64,000 nt of DNA from assembly GCA_002914805.1 (NCBI GenBank), contig JXTB01000249.1:40561-104560 (forward strand). Reading direction: 5' to 3'. The notes under the pieces are model-generated. The model saw only the letters and a list, made by a program, of their open reading frames with translations, did no database searches and was not told where the DNA came from. The DNA comes from Parasponia andersonii. Its lineage: Eukaryota; Streptophyta; Magnoliopsida; Rosales; Cannabaceae. This document shows positions 1-12,836 of this stretch, piece by piece. The translations under genes were made by a program, and so were the position numbers. How positions within the stretch are numbered: position 1 is the stretch's first letter; every line of letters starts with the position of its first letter.

Positions 1-462
1 CAAAAATTGCCCTTAAATCCCTCATATTTCCTTTCTTCTCCAATGAAGTCCCCACAACGCACCCTCCACTACCAACCACCGTTGCTCCTCCTCCGGCCAT
101 CGTTCAAGCTCGCCACTGCCCGAAAATGACTTGCCACTGCCCAAAAATTGTAACGCCACCGGAACCAACCTCACTGGAGTAGCCAAACACTGGAAAACAC
201 GAAAAAATGTAGTGGGTGGTTATGTTAGCCAGAAATGACTCCGACCGCCGTTGGCCGTTAAATTAGTTATCGTGGACTCCTCTCTTCATGAGTAATCTCA
301 TAGTAGGTGTCTCATATCTCAATTTTGCTCCGTTTAATTTTAATTTCGTTAGATAGTTTTGTGTGAAAATAGTTTCGGAGTTGACTTTTCGATCAGAACC
401 GTTAAATTTTGAAACTAATTTCATTTTTGGAATTTACGTTAAAAATGGTGAAGAATGATATA

Positions 463-470
<8 letters not shown>

Positions 471-500
<30 letters not shown>
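471..500. repeat. (AT)n microsatellite
   Basis: About fifteen uninterrupted AT repeats inside the gypsy LTR. The related LTR at 12.8-15 kb also carries a long AT run (14351-14380) at a comparable place. Confidence 0.9.
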
Positions 501-502
<2 letters not shown>

Positions 503-1161
503 ACTATGTTTTAGAACAAGCATGAAAAACGAAATCGGACGGCTCGGATTTACCTCGATTTATATGTCGTGAGACCTGGCTCTAAATTAGACAAATTATA
601 TATCTAACCTAGTATTTTTGGGTGTTCTGAATTCATTGATGAAGTTTATTTCTTGATTTGAAGCTCTGTTTGAAAATCAAGTTTTCAAACCAAGAAATCA
701 AAGGTTTGAAAACAACGCCAAATATTCTCCATAGCCCTGTAATGCTTTTTGGACACTCAATTGAGGTAGGGATTCGATTACTTGATCTTCAGATTAGTTT
801 AATTTTGATTTTCACCTATTTCGATAAATATGGAATTTCGTGAAATAATTCATAAAAATGTGATTTATGTCTATTTTGACTTGATTTAATATATAAACTG
901 CCTAGGAGGTACGTCACATTTGTTAGCGTGTCATATATACTGTTTGGACTACTTTTTGTAGTAAATTAGATTTGTGGGTTTTGATTAAAAATTATTGTTA
1001 TAATGCAGAAATTTTTAGAAAATCCCAAACGATTTGAGAACTCAGTTTTGAGGACTAAAAGTGATTTGATTAAAGAATACTGCATAGTAATTTTGAAATT
1101 TCATTTAAATGATGCGCATCCTTATCTTGTCATTCATATACCATTGGCTTGCGTTCACACA

Positions 1162-1254
1162 CTTACGATGCCCTATATTGGGTGATCGATCTTACGATGC
1201 CCTACATTAGGTGATAGGACTTACGATATCCTACATTGGGTGATCAAACTTATA
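1162..1254 (+). repeat. Three 29-bp tandem repeats inside the LTR
   Basis: Three adjacent units of 29 bp start at 1162, 1191 and 1220. Each begins CTTACGAT and contains CCTA(C/T)ATT(A/G)GGTGAT. A partial fourth unit starts at 1249. They lie in the LTR and are probably an internal expansion of it. Confidence 0.85.
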
Positions 1255-1973
1255 GCGCCTCTTTAGATAGCTCGGACTTACGAATAATCTACTAGGACAT
1301 TTCGGACATCATAATTGCACACATGGTTATATATTGCTTGAATAGACATGTGCTAGTTTTGATAGATATTTTATAATAGTTTAAAATATTTGAACTATTA
1401 GACTGTAATTTCCACTTGAGTTGTATTGGGTAGACAACTAACTATGCAGGGCCTTCAAAAGAAGTATAATACATATGTATGAAACTTATAATCATTTCTC
1501 TACTAAGTATTAGCTCACCATCTCTTTTCCCTCAGGTGGCACTCAATATGATTTGGACTAGAAAAACTAAATCGAAGCACTGCAGAATAACTATTTTGTC
1601 TAAATTTTGGGAAATTTATACGAGACTTGTGAAAATTTTAAATTTGAGTGGGAATTTAGGTCGTTAAACCTTATGAACTAGTATTTGAGATTTTTATCGT
1701 GATTTGTATTACTTATATCTGTATTTGAGTGTAGGATGATTTGTGATGCGTGGCTATTAAAACAACTATTTTTAAATATTGTTTTTGTTGAATAAGTGAC
1801 GTATAACTGTAGGGTTTTGTTTTCATTTAAATAATTTATTGAGGCTAATTGGTAAAGTTAGAGTCTCCGGGACAAATTTTTGAATTAATTGAGGCATTTA
1901 TTTTAATATTTTTCGGTATTTCTATTTTATGAAATACTCATTCTACCACTGACCTTGGCCTCGGTTCATGACA

Positions 1974-2109
1974 TTACAACCGATCATAACATGAAAAAAT
2001 CATAATAGGACCAATCATATCATAAAAAAATTAGGAATTTTCTAAAAATTTTAAAAATAAAATGGTGATCAAAGAAGCTATCAAAGTTTTTGCGCTCTCT
2101 TTGCTTATT

Positions 2110-2141
<32 letters not shown>
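1974..2141 (+). repeat. Unclassified dispersed repeat, copy 1
   Basis: Starting just after the LTR end, this segment resembles 29455-29617: both carry CAATCATATCAT, a run of A, and GATCAAAGAAG in the same order, and both end in a (TA)n tract (here preceded by a TTA run at 2105-2125). No coding capacity is visible. It is an unclassified short repeat. Confidence 0.5.
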
Positions 2142-5124
2142 AATTTCTTGTTCTTAAAGTTACTGAGAAATGTAGGAAAAGATTTGTAGACAGTGTGAAC
2201 AAGTCTTTGAGAGTAAATTTATACCAAGCACAGCGAAAATTCATAGAGAAAAAGAATACAATTTCAATATTTTGCAATAGCTTTCAGGATAGACAAGTAC
2301 TAATTTGAAGGTGAATTTGCACCAAGTAAAATGAAAATATATAGAGAGAGAGAGAAAAAAAAAATTTCTAGATTTCTTTTCTAGAAAAACATTACGGAAG
2401 AGTGCCTCTACAGCTTCACTAGGCACGCATGTATGGGCCACAAGGAAGTATTCCGCTGTAAGGTCAAAATCTTCCAAAAATTAGAAGGACTTATAAAGTG
2501 TCAAAACTCTTGCTTTCTAATGTGGGACTAACACATATGGTGTTTAACTAAGTCTTTGTCTTTGTATTTGAACAATAATTTCCAACATTCAGATGGGATA
2601 CTCTAGTCTTTTTCTGATGCTTCCTTTCTATTTCGGTTTAACTCAAAAATAATAATGACACAAATAAAAGATGGAGAGTTATACCCCTGCGTCAATCGCG
2701 TGATTAGATAGGAATTGAACGATCGATATCAAGGAGTTGTACAATTTTATCTCACATACGGTGAAGATTTTTTGGCCGTGACCATCATATATATATTGTG
2801 GACGTAGGCTTCAAGTCAAACTCCATATTAGATTCCTGGTGTCTGTTTTCTTATGTTAATTCATGGAATTTGGACATTTCAAACTCCATAATTGCGTCCT
2901 AATTGCGTAAAATATTACCTTTAATATTGATTCAACGAATGCGGTATTATAGATAGCTAGGTACATTAACAAGTTAATTAGCTTAGAGATTTTCACATGA
3001 ATACTAATTAAAGATGTACATATATATTGATGGAAGTATACGTAACTAGGATAACGATGGGCTTCTTTATCGCTACATTTTACGTTAAAGAAATCCGTAA
3101 TATATGGAAAAAAAATAAATAAATAAACAATTAGAAGCCAGTCATTAACATACATGTTTCTATTCTGTTATGCGAAATATTATAGAAAAGATACTTTTGC
3201 TACGTACCTACATATTGTATGTATGCCTATATCATTTCGGTAATTTACAAGAATTCCATTTTAGACAGACTCCCTCATTCACGAATACGAAATGTCCAGC
3301 CTTTTTATGTTTGTGGATGCTATACAGAAAGTAGTCCTAAACTTTCTTTATGTACATCTATTAAACACAAAAATTTGTGTAAGTGGTTAATATCTTTGCC
3401 CATGGAAGCCCATGCCGATGCCATAGCATTTTTATCGTGAAATATTATCACCAAGATGGAGGCCTTATAATTTTATTCAGAAAATTTTTAGTTGTAATTA
3501 TTAATCAAGTTCGTATATATTCGTAAATTTGGTATTAAATTAAAAATAAAGTTCATATATACAAGAGAATTACAAAAAAATATTTTAAAATTTAAGTGTT
3601 TTGCAATTTAAAATCGAAAATTTGGACTCTAATTTTACAAAATAATATCATGATCAAATTAAGAATTTATAAGAATTAATACTTTTGACAGACTTTTAAA
3701 TCAATGTTAGTAACTAAAAAATAACAATATCCTCCATTAAAACTAGATTATCTTTATTATTCTTTTTAATTTTGAAAATATTATTAATTTTTACTAGTTA
3801 AAGTTTTTCAAAAAATCAATTCAGGTATTTATTTTCAAAAACTCTTAATCTCAAATTATTATTTTGCATTATTCAAACTTCAAGATTTAAATTACGAAAC
3901 ATCTAAATTTCAGAATATATTTTTGCAGTACCTATATATATATATATATATATATATGAGTATATTTTTACAGTTTACCTTTATATATACTATTCCTTAA
4001 ATCAACAAATATGTATCTTAAACTCCGAAGGTTTAGTTAAACTAGAATGCATAGTACAGGCAAAAATAAAGTATTTTTGGACCACTACTGCGGGGTACGG
4101 TATCATTCACTACTACTGTTCAATTAACAGATTTTCTGACTACCACATTTAATGTCTTCTTAACTCTTCAGCTAACCGAATTTGATCGTTTATAACGACG
4201 ACGATAACGATAATAACAATATTTATAGTTACAAAATAATAGGAATTTTGAAACAGTGACCCATAGAAGTAGCCTATCGACAAAGAAAAAATTACCTTGG
4301 TAAATAACCGAATGTAAACTAAATAAAATAACCAAACTGCATGATTTTTCTGGAAAATTGCTTGATTTGATAAATATAGAACGCAAATTTTGTTGGTCGA
4401 TCGGTTAACAGATTTATGATACGAAACCAATTAATCGTCCGTCAAACTGATCAAATAAAACCGACAAGAAATATCATATGTTCCTTTTTTGAGTCTTATG
4501 ATTTACAAAATAATTTATGTATATTATTTTTGTTTGTCTAGTTTAGAATACAAGTTGTTTATTGGTTCAAATTAAAATTAAAATTTGGCAATTGTTATTT
4601 ATTTAAATTTGAGTAGTAAAAATTCGCTTAAAGCTTGGCAGTGGTTATTTTAATAATTGATGATTTTATATCTGAATTCAAAGGATAGTATAAAGATCCA
4701 AAATTATGGGGCCCATAAATCCAAACTTCCTAAATGTAAATGGTTTAGCTTGGTTTCTTTCAAAAGTTTCATACCAACTAAACAAACCAAATAAGATTTC
4801 CAAATAAGATTTTGCACATAAAGTTTGGTTAACGGGTTTGGCTTTAAACCGACAATCCTACCGTGAATAACACCTCTCTAACCATAACTAATAAAATGTA
4901 AGCCCTTATTTGTAACAAGTCACATAAGTGGGACTCGTATTATGAATTAAGAGCAAATAATAGAAAAGGAAAACAAGCAAATAAATTCATACTGTTTTAC
5001 TAAATTGAGAGCTATATACATTTTTGACACTTCAAGTTTTAACTATTGTAAAGAAGAAAAAAAAAATTACAGAAGAACTCACACCTAACACCTTTTAGAA
5101 TTTCTCTTAGCCAAATTTGGCACC
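2142..5124. other. AT-rich intergenic stretch
   Basis: I see no gene here. The open frames are short, unrelated to any family I know, and typical of AT-rich DNA. There is an AT microsatellite around 3931-3957 and several poly-A and poly-T runs. Confidence 0.6.
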
Positions 5125-5225
5125 TTAACATGCTTTATGGTTGTGAAAACCTATAATCTCTAATAAGATAAAGTGAGAATTAAATAATATTAAGTATTTT
5201 TTTATTAAAAAAAATGAAAAAAAAA
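5125..5225 (+). mobile_element. Decayed 3' part of a SINE
   Basis: The block GTGAAAACCTATAATCTC and the following roughly 50 bases match, with substitutions, the downstream half of the tRNA-derived SINE at 24885-25040. It ends in a T/A-rich tail. The tRNA-like head is not recognisable here, so this is a decayed or 5'-truncated copy. Confidence 0.45.
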
Positions 5226-5542
5226 AAAACTATTTTCGTGTCAATACAACATGACATGAATATAATATATTTATTAACATTTTAATATTTTAAATATAAT
5301 TTTGATTTATTCTAAACATATTTACATATTTTTAATTTAATTAATTAATACGTAATGTTGGTGATTGATGTCACAATATTTAATTGTGAGTATAAAATTT
5401 ATGATTTATTTAGTATTTAATCAACGAGTACTCATAGTGTGACACCGTCACATGATACTATAATACGTTTAGAAAAATCATTTTTAAAACACTTTTTAAA
5501 TTTTCATTTTAGGCCGAATTACCACTATCCAAGTCCATTACA

Positions 5543-5573
<31 letters not shown>

Positions 5574-6559
5574 ATTTAGTGCGGTTAAATTAAAAACCCC
5601 GGTCAACAGCATTTCTCTTGGACTTGAATGGCCTTCAAATTCAGTAGGCCTTGCTGTCCTGTAGTGGGCTTTTGGGGTGTGTACTAGAAACCACTAGCAA
5701 ACCTTGCTGGGCTCAAAAGCATGATCATATTCACAAGTCATAGTCCAAAATGCAAATGCCTTCAGTAGAGTCCAAATTTCATGGATACACATCTATGCCG
5801 CGTTGTTCTGCAAATCCAGAGTATTGCAGCAGAATGGTTCAGTCTAGTCAAGTCTTAGCTGGTCACAAAATGACTTGTCAAACCATCAAAGTTTGAATTT
5901 TAATTCTTTCTGCAACACACCATATGGTTCAGCAAGTTTAGCGGGTCATTCTTCTTCCTTTCCCCCCCTTTAATTTAGATGATGCTAACAACATGATGAC
6001 GAATTGTTTCTGCTCAAAACATAATTCTAATTACTAGCTGATTAACAGGTTACATATTCCACACTTATATGCCAGTTCTGAGCTATCTCAATATAAGAAA
6101 CAGCTAATTAATTGTATCAAATATTGAAGGCTATTGTATATAAAAATTTTAGGTCAAAATAATTATCTAATAATGCTTATCCAAATTTCAGCTACCAGTA
6201 CTAATATATCCCTTGTCCATATTTAACTAGCAAAAATCATTGTACTTCATTTTTCCACTACAATTAATTGATTATGATACTAAAGATATATTTTGTAACC
6301 GTATATATATTTCGTAACACTTCCCCTTCTTCTTTTTTTTTAATTTTAGTGAAAGACATCAATTTAAATAATTTAATAAACAAAATAAATAAATAAAATG
6401 GTTATCTAGCAGGTCTCCAATATCACAATAATGGTCAATACTAAAACAACACTAATCAAATACATTGCAATTCTAAAATTCGAAATTAAAGAAGTCTAGT
6501 CTGTCGTGCAAAAACCACTATCACGCAAATAAGAAATAAAATTAATTGGTTACTTGCCC
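5226..6559. other. Intergenic stretch without recognised genes
   Basis: Nothing coding is supported. It contains a TA microsatellite (about 5547-5570) and a somewhat less AT-rich part (5640-5960) with no recognisable product. Confidence 0.55.
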
Positions 6560-7078
6560 TAAGAGTAGTCGCCACAGGTGCCAGAATGGATCAGAGTATT
6601 CATAGATGCAGCATTTTAAGATGAGAAAGATATGACAGGTGTTATAGTTAGAAGAGATAATGATTAGATTCTTCGACTTGCAACATCTTTGTTCTGTTCT
6701 CAACAGATATCTTACTTTTGAATCCAAATTTTGAGCTCTCAAAGTGGGATTACAGTACTGTGTAGGAAAGAACTGACGTAACGCACAATTTTTCACAAAT
6801 TCTAAAGAGATGGTCTCAGCAATAGTTTATCAAAGATTGCCTCGCTCGTATTTCTTTTAATGCTAGTTTCGTATTAGCGTCTTGTAACTGTAATATATTT
6901 TGGATTCTCAGATTGAATTGCTCGACTAGTACAATAGCAAAATGGGCTTTATCATTTAAGCGACCTAATACTTTTGCTTTTTGAGAGGTGCTGCCGATGT
7001 GGCTACTATTCTCTTATGACTTGTTTTCTTAATAAATTTTCTTTTTCACCTGAAATAGAAAAAAAAAAAAAAATTTCA
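6560..7078 (+). mobile_element. LINE tail: RNase H remnant and poly(A)
   Basis: On the plus strand a translation beginning near 6565 reads PEWIRVFIDAAF, then TGVIVRRDND, then (near 6940) STIAKWALSFKRPNTF. This matches the order of the C-terminal RNase H domain of plant L1-type LINEs: the first catalytic Asp in a (I/T)DAA(W/F) context, the strand after it, and the conserved AKWAL segment. Stops and frame changes interrupt it. An A-run at about 7061-7073 fits the retrotransposon 3' tail. The 5' part (endonuclease and reverse transcriptase) is absent, as expected for a 5'-truncated insertion. Confidence 0.55.
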
Positions 7079-8014
7079 AAAAATAAAATTTAACTAATGA
7101 TCACTACTTATTATAAATTTAAAAAAAAAAATAACACACACATACTTTGAAACTCTAACTTTCTAAACTCACACACACTTCCTTCCTGACTAACTGAGCT
7201 GTTTACAAGGCCAGCCAAATAAATTAGCTTACACACTCAGAAGTCCCACCACGTACAAAAGATCTAAATCAAAAAGATATCTTGGTCTATAAAAAGAACC
7301 TTATGAAAGAAACATGACAAATTAACTTGTCCACTCTTTCTTGGCTTATCAAAAGACATGATTGCATAAAAGATCTCTAGAGGCTAGAAACAAACGAGGC
7401 CAAAGTGCACCCATCTCTCTCTAGAGAGAGACGAGAGAGACGTTTATCCTCTCTCTCTATTTTGCCGTACCCTTGTGGAGGACACTAAACATTAGAGGAA
7501 GTGGGGTCCTATAAATTAATGGCACCTTCTTACATATCCTCTCCCCCCCCAGCCACCCCCCATATGCCACAAAGTTACCTGCCTTTCTCTCTCCACAAGG
7601 TCAGGTTACATTTTTGCGAGGGACATTTGAGTAAAGATAGTATAGGCTATCCTTTTCATTCATAATAAGGCCATAGCGGAATTTTCTGCCCCATCTTAGC
7701 AAAGTGATTGCTCACAATAATATAAATATTCATGCCTTCAACGATGGTGGCATCTACCACTTTTGTCTCCTCCCTACCCATCAAACCCAACCCACGTTTA
7801 AAGATTCTTTTGCAAATGGGAATAGTAAAATCCACCATACATGGATTTTGGGGTCAACCCCCTGCCCTTCCAAGCAAAGATAATGAAAATAGAAGAGGGG
7901 AAAAAAAAAATGCATAAGATTTCCAGATTTTTGCCTTTTTCAATCAGATTTCATTGAAATATTGAAATAGTACGTGACAGGATTTATTTATACTATTTTA
8001 GGGTGCTATCAAGT
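7079..8014. other. Intergenic stretch with CT/GA-rich block
   Basis: No gene is supported. A perfect 18-bp palindrome of CT/GA repeats lies at 7414-7431, with further CT runs at 7448-7462 and 7541-7552. It could be promoter-like, but no adjacent coding region is seen. Confidence 0.45.
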
Positions 8015-8185
8015 TGGCTGTGTTTGGTATAGGAGGGTAGGGAGAATGAAAGGTTAGATAAAGTAAGAATTAAGGGAATGATTGTAAGACTGCTCAAATT
8101 AAGCTATTTGGTGTTATAGGAAGGAAGGAGAATGATATTTCTTTTCCTTGTTTGTATTAGTAGGAAGGATGAAAGTTTACTGATT
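8015..8185. repeat. Possible MITE fragment with TGTTTGG-type end
   Basis: The sequence GGCTGTGTTTGGTATAGG followed by purine-rich AGGGAGAATGAAAGG blocks resembles the termini of common plant MITEs, as does the segment at 48001. The internal part is repeated in degenerate form (GGAAGGAAGGAGAATG near 8120). No matching right end was found. Confidence 0.3.
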
Positions 8186-8581
8186 TTTTTTTCCCAAAAA
8201 AAAAAGTTGTAACAATTGGCTGAGTACTTTATTGATTGAGTAATTGTTTTTTTAAAATGTATATAGGAGTTGAGATATCTAATTATTCAATTGCGCGCAA
8301 TCTTTTGGCTTACTTTGTTATAAAAGTCACCATTTTATAAACTCTATATAATCTATCATTAATCGCATGTCTAAAAGGAGATTTACGTACGTATTATTGG
8401 TTAGCAACTTTGCAATTGTAATTCACCACTAATCATCTCTATACAAACTCCCAAATGAAGCAAACAGAGTTCTTTTTTAACTAAGCAAAGAGCAAATCAA
8501 ATTAATTTGTTAGTAATTCGAATTACTATGCAATTCTCTAATGATGCCATGAGAAACTAATTAAGTGTGATATATATATAT

Positions 8582-8815
8582 GGGCACTAATTTAGTAGGT
8601 ATTTTTTTTTTTTTTACTTATACATAGATATCAATTTAGTCAATGAAAATTTAGCATATATATTTTTTTATTGTAAAAAATAAGAGAGAGAACATTAATG
8701 ATGCACATCTTTTCATTCATTTCATTATATCCATTAGATCAACATTAAGTGGTGATCCAACGGCTAAAAAAAAAATTATTTATCCATAGATAAAGAAAAA
8801 AAATACCTATTAGAT
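8582..8815 (-). mobile_element. TA-targeting MITE (Micron-like), copy 1
   Basis: This short non-coding element starts GGGCACTAATTTAGTAGG and ends in AAATACCTATTAGA. It is flanked by TATATATATA on the left and by ATATATAT on the right. Its middle contains the family signature in reverse orientation: GTGGTGATCCAACGGCT and a GATGCACATCTTTTCATTC block. It is the reverse-orientation relative of the elements at 22972, 29618, 50682 and 57746. No open frame is present, so it would need a transposase supplied from elsewhere. Confidence 0.75.
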
Positions 8816-8889
8816 ATATATATTTATATTTTTCTATTGTGCTCGAACTAAACTGCCTATAGGATCATTGAAAAATTCTCAAACAAATT

Positions 8890-10858
8890 TTGATCCAGTT
8901 TGGAGAAAAAAAATAAGACAATATCTCAGATTGATAATTGGATGAGTTGTTTTACTTCTCACCAGAACCTCGATTCCTTCCAAATCTCCTTACTACCAAG
9001 GCAGAAGAAAAGAGCATGTGATAAAGTCTCAAAGGAAGTAGAACATCGAGTACAATGTGGGTCAATATTTATTTTCCACTACAGTAAGGTTTCCACACAA
9101 GGTAAAGCATGATGGCAAACACGCCAAAGAAAAATACGAACCTTCGAGGGAACTACCAATTTCCAAACCGATTTCCACTATGGCTTCAATCCTCCATCCA
9201 AGTAATTACCTATTCTGGCTAGACGGTCCTACAGTAGAAGATTATAACCAGATTGTACTGAGTAAGAACCACTTCGTTCATAATGCCAAATAATTTTGTC
9301 CTCCCTTTCTGTTTGGACAATGAGAATAGACTGAATTATTTCGACATCCCAAGGAGTAAAATTCCTCTTAATTTTAGCACTATCCTATACTCCTGGCAAG
9401 ATCATAAGGTCTCTGACATATTCCATCTCTTCCACACCTCTAGCAATCGGCCTAAAAGAAACTAGACACGGCAACCAAGGGTCCTCTATAATACGAGCCA
9501 TCTACCCATTTCCAATCCGCTAACACATCCTTTTCAAAACAACCTCACGACCCCATAAAAACTTTTCTACAAATTAGAGGCCCCAGGTTTATCACGAGCC
9601 CGTAAAAAACTATCTAGAGGAAAATATTTCTCCTTAAGAATTCGGTCTGCCACAAATAATGCTCCTAAATAAGTTTCCAAACTTGCTTTCCCACTAAAGC
9701 TTGAGTAAAGAGATGGAGGTCCCGAAAACCCAATCTGCCAAGTCCTTTTGGAAGACACACTTGTTCCCAATGAACCTAAGCTATTTTTTTCTTCTCATTT
9801 AAGCTACCTCACCAAAATTGTAATAAAATTGACTTCAATTCATTGCCGAGAGAGATGGGTAATTTGAAAATGCTCATCACATAGCTTGGAATCGCTTGTA
9901 GAACTCCTTTAATCATATCTCGACCACCTGCTGAAAACAAACTCCGCTTCCAATCTTGAGCCCACTTCCAAACTTTATCTTTGATCATCGCAAAGGTTCG
10001 TCTCTTACTCTATCCAACCACCGAAGAGAGACCTAGATAAGAATCATATGAGAGGACATGAGAAAGTCCTAAATACGCCTTAAGATTTTGACCACCATCC
10101 TCCCTAACACAAAGACTAAAAGTAGTAGCAGACTTCTCAAAATTTATTTTCTGTCCTGAGGCATGCTCATAAATCTTTAAAATATCCATGATCACTTGGC
10201 AGTCTTTCCTTGAAGCACGAGAGAAAAGAATAAATCATCAGCAAAAATTAAATAATTTACCCTTGGACCCAATTTTGAGCACTTCATACCCTTAAGTTTT
10301 TTATCAACTTGTGCTTTAATGAAAAAAGACGATAATGCTTTAGCACACAAAAGAAATAGATAAGATAACAATGAATATCCCTGACGCAAACCACGTGAGG
10401 GAATAACATGGCCTCTTATTATACCATTGATACAAAAAGAGAATTCAGACATCGAGATACATTCAAAAATTAGTCGAGTCCATTTCTCTGGAAAACTCAT
10501 TCTTTTCATAACTGTAATAATAAAGCTCTATTCAACTCTATCATAAATCTTGATCGTATCCTGTTTAACTGCCATAAAACGCTTTCTATTCTTCTTTTGC
10601 TTTGCCAAAGAGTGTAGTAATTCAAATGCCACAATCACATTATCAAAAATTTGACGGCCTGGGACAAAAGTACTCTGAAATTCTAAAATAAAGCCGAGTA
10701 TGACTGATTTCAGGCGATTACCTATTGTCTTTGTAACAATTTTATATACCACATCATAGAGACTAATGGGTCTATATTCAGCTACCACTTCTGGCGAATT
10801 CTTTTTGGGAATTAAGATAATATTGCTCTTATTGATTACACGAACAGACTTCTCCTCG
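8890..10858 (-). mobile_element. Truncated L1-type LINE, reverse transcriptase and zinc-binding region
   Basis: On the minus strand the translation runs through the non-LTR reverse transcriptase in order: IILIPKKNSPE and YRPISLYDVVYKI (about 10750-10850), FVPGRQIFDN (near 10640-10670), GLRQGYSLLSYLF (near 10370-10400), the catalytic YLIFADDLFF (about 10225-10260), then YEHASGQKINFEKS (about 10130-10170) and YLGLSSVVG (10013-10040). Below 9900 the sequence matches the region leading into the plant LINE zf-RVT domain. Stops and frameshifts break it into at least four pieces. The endonuclease domain is absent, and no poly(A) tail was found at the low-coordinate end. Its 5' edge falls abruptly in the RNase H region of the gypsy element at about 10858, so the LINE interrupts that element. 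Confidence 0.8.
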
Positions 10859-12710
10859 TTCACACCGTACAAATAACATCGTCAAATCTTCAATACAAAG
10901 ATTACAGCTGCAAGCTCCATGGGTAGGATAGTTCCTCTCATGTAGCTTCAACTAACAAAAAGCATAAGCCACAACCTGACCATTCTGCATCAAGACACAT
11001 CCCAAACTCATCTTTGAAGCATCGGTATATACCACATAAGATTCGCTACTGTCATAAACAGTAAGAACTGGTGCGGTGGTCAAACTCTGTTTCAACCTGA
11101 CAAAAGTTTCTTCACTTTCGTGATCCCAAACAAACTTGGCATCCTTCCTGGTCAACTTCGTCAAAGGCAAGGCGATCCTCGAAAAATCTTGCACAAACGG
11201 CGGTAGTAACCCACCAAACCAAGGAAACTCCATACTTCTATCACATTTCTCAGTCTCTCCCACTCCAGAACAGTTTCTATCTTAGCGGGATCGACTGAAA
11301 TACCTCCATGAGAAATCACATGCTCCAAAAACTTCACCTCTGACATCTAAAAGTCACACTTCAATTTCTTGGCATACAACCAATGATCTCTCAAGGTTTT
11401 AAGTACTATCCTTAGATGTTCGGCAGGCTCTTCTCGAGTCTTAGAATACACCAGGATGTCATCGATGAACACAACTATAAAACGATCCAAACGGCTTGAA
11501 GACCTGATTCATAAGATCCATAAATGTTGCGGGAGCATTCCTTAAACCAAATGGTATCACCAGAAACTCAAAGTGACCATATCGGGTTCTGAATGTTGTC
11601 TTAGGTATATCATCTTTTCTTATCTTCAACTGATAATAACCGGATCTCAAATCGTTCTTGGAGAAGAACCTTGGACCACCGAGTTGATCAAACAACTCAT
11701 CTATCATTGGTAAAGGATACTTGTTCTTCACCGTCAATTGATTCAACTTCATGTAGTCTACACAGAGTCTCAAGGAACTATCAGCTTTCTTAGCAAACAA
11801 AATAAGAGCACCCCAAGGAGAAGTGCTACTGCGAATGAAGCCTTTGGAAAACAGGTCGTCTAACTATTCTCTTAATGCTTCCATCTTAGTAGGCATCATG
11901 CAATAGGCTGGAATAGAAATTGGCTGAGCTCCAAGAACTAGTTCAATGGAGAACTCGATCTTCCCATCTAGTGGTAACCCTGGTAAGTTTTCAGGAAACA
12001 CCTCTGAATACTCACACACCACTGGAATCCAATCCCTCTTCGATGGCCTCTGCCAGCTGGGCAGCCACTGCAATCTCAGAAAGAGTATAGAAAGTCTGAG
12101 TGCCAATCCTGTTGAAAATGTTTCGATTCATACAACTCCTGAACTTAGCAACTCGGTACTTCTTACTCGTACCCGGTCCAAGAGTAACACTTACCAACTC
12201 AGTGAACTCTATTAAGTACTCATTCACCGTTCTATTACCTTAAATAAAAGTCTCAAATCGGTTCACAACTTCAACCTGTTGATCCTCATTGGCATACTAG
12301 GCCTTAAAAATCCGCTCAAAGCCTCCCAAGTCAAGCTCACTAATCTTGCATCTGTTCCACTGTTTCCCACCAACGAATTGCACTCCCCATCAAACGGATA
12401 ACAGCAAACACAGCCCAAAACTTAACTGGAGTACCAAGAGCCTGAAAGTGCCTCTCTATCTCACGTAACCAAGTAATTGTTTTGAGAGCCTCTGGTCTCC
12501 CGTCAAACTGCCCTAGCTGGAGACGCATGAACCGTTGGAGATGATCAGCCTGATCCAACTGACGTTCCCTCGGAGCTGGAGGCTGATAGTCTGGATCGCT
12601 CATCTGGACGAATGTCTGCTGCATTGCCTCGATCAGATGAGTGAAATTCGGATAAGGAGGTTCGGTACCCGGCTAGTGTCTCGAAACTCTTCTTAGAGGC
12701 ATCTTTAAAA
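10859..12710 (-). mobile_element. Ty3/gypsy internal region (gag, RT, RNase H), fossil
   Basis: The minus strand shows recognisable parts of a plant gypsy polyprotein in order: a gag segment (about 12010-12625, with the WLREIERHFQALGTP-type motif), the reverse transcriptase (about 11460-12100; [40 protein letters not shown]) and the start of RNase H (about 10870-11160; VYTDASKMSLGCVL). It is broken in several places. Protease and integrase are not seen. The element belongs with the chromovirus-type (Tekay/Del-like) group, judged from the RT motifs, the primer site and the LTR terminus. A LINE interrupts the RNase H part, and no remainder was found below the LINE. Confidence 0.85.
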
Positions 12711-12816
12711 ATCCGAAACAATATGCCAAACTATCAATGCGATAATGATGAATGCTGATCATAAAATCAACTTCAATCTAGTTTAATGGTGATACATCCG
12801 AGCTATTAAACTCAAA

Positions 12817-12829
12817 GCTCTGATACCAA
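12817..12829 (-). other. Primer binding site, initiator tRNA-Met type
   Basis: The minus strand reads TTGGTATCAGAGC just inside the LTR end (TGTCGTGACA). This is the standard primer site complementary to the 3' end of initiator tRNA-Met in plant gypsy elements. It fixes the orientation of the element and the inner LTR boundary. Confidence 0.85.
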
Positions 12830-12836
12830 AAATTTC

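Larger units (their letters stand above)
1..1973 (+). mobile_element. Old Ty3/gypsy LTR, left end outside the window
   Basis: This stretch is the long terminal repeat of an old gypsy-type element in plus orientation. It reads from a C-rich leader-like part (near 50-250) through a block ending in a CTCAGGTGGCACTCA motif (about 1531-1546) to a TGACA terminus at about 1969-1973. The same order of blocks appears on the minus strand in the LTR at 12.8-15 kb and again at 54.9-56.8 kb. No primer site or coding region follows, so it looks like a solo LTR or a remnant. The divergence between the three copies is large by eye, so it is old. The left boundary is not in the window. Confidence 0.55.

Noticed and set aside
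7656-7917. Overlapping 60-codon frames on both strands
   Set aside because: No known motif, and the lack of frame preference suggests chance.
8900-9465. Three plus-strand frames of 60-78 codons
   Set aside because: They are antisense shadows of the minus-strand LINE downstream of its reverse transcriptase.
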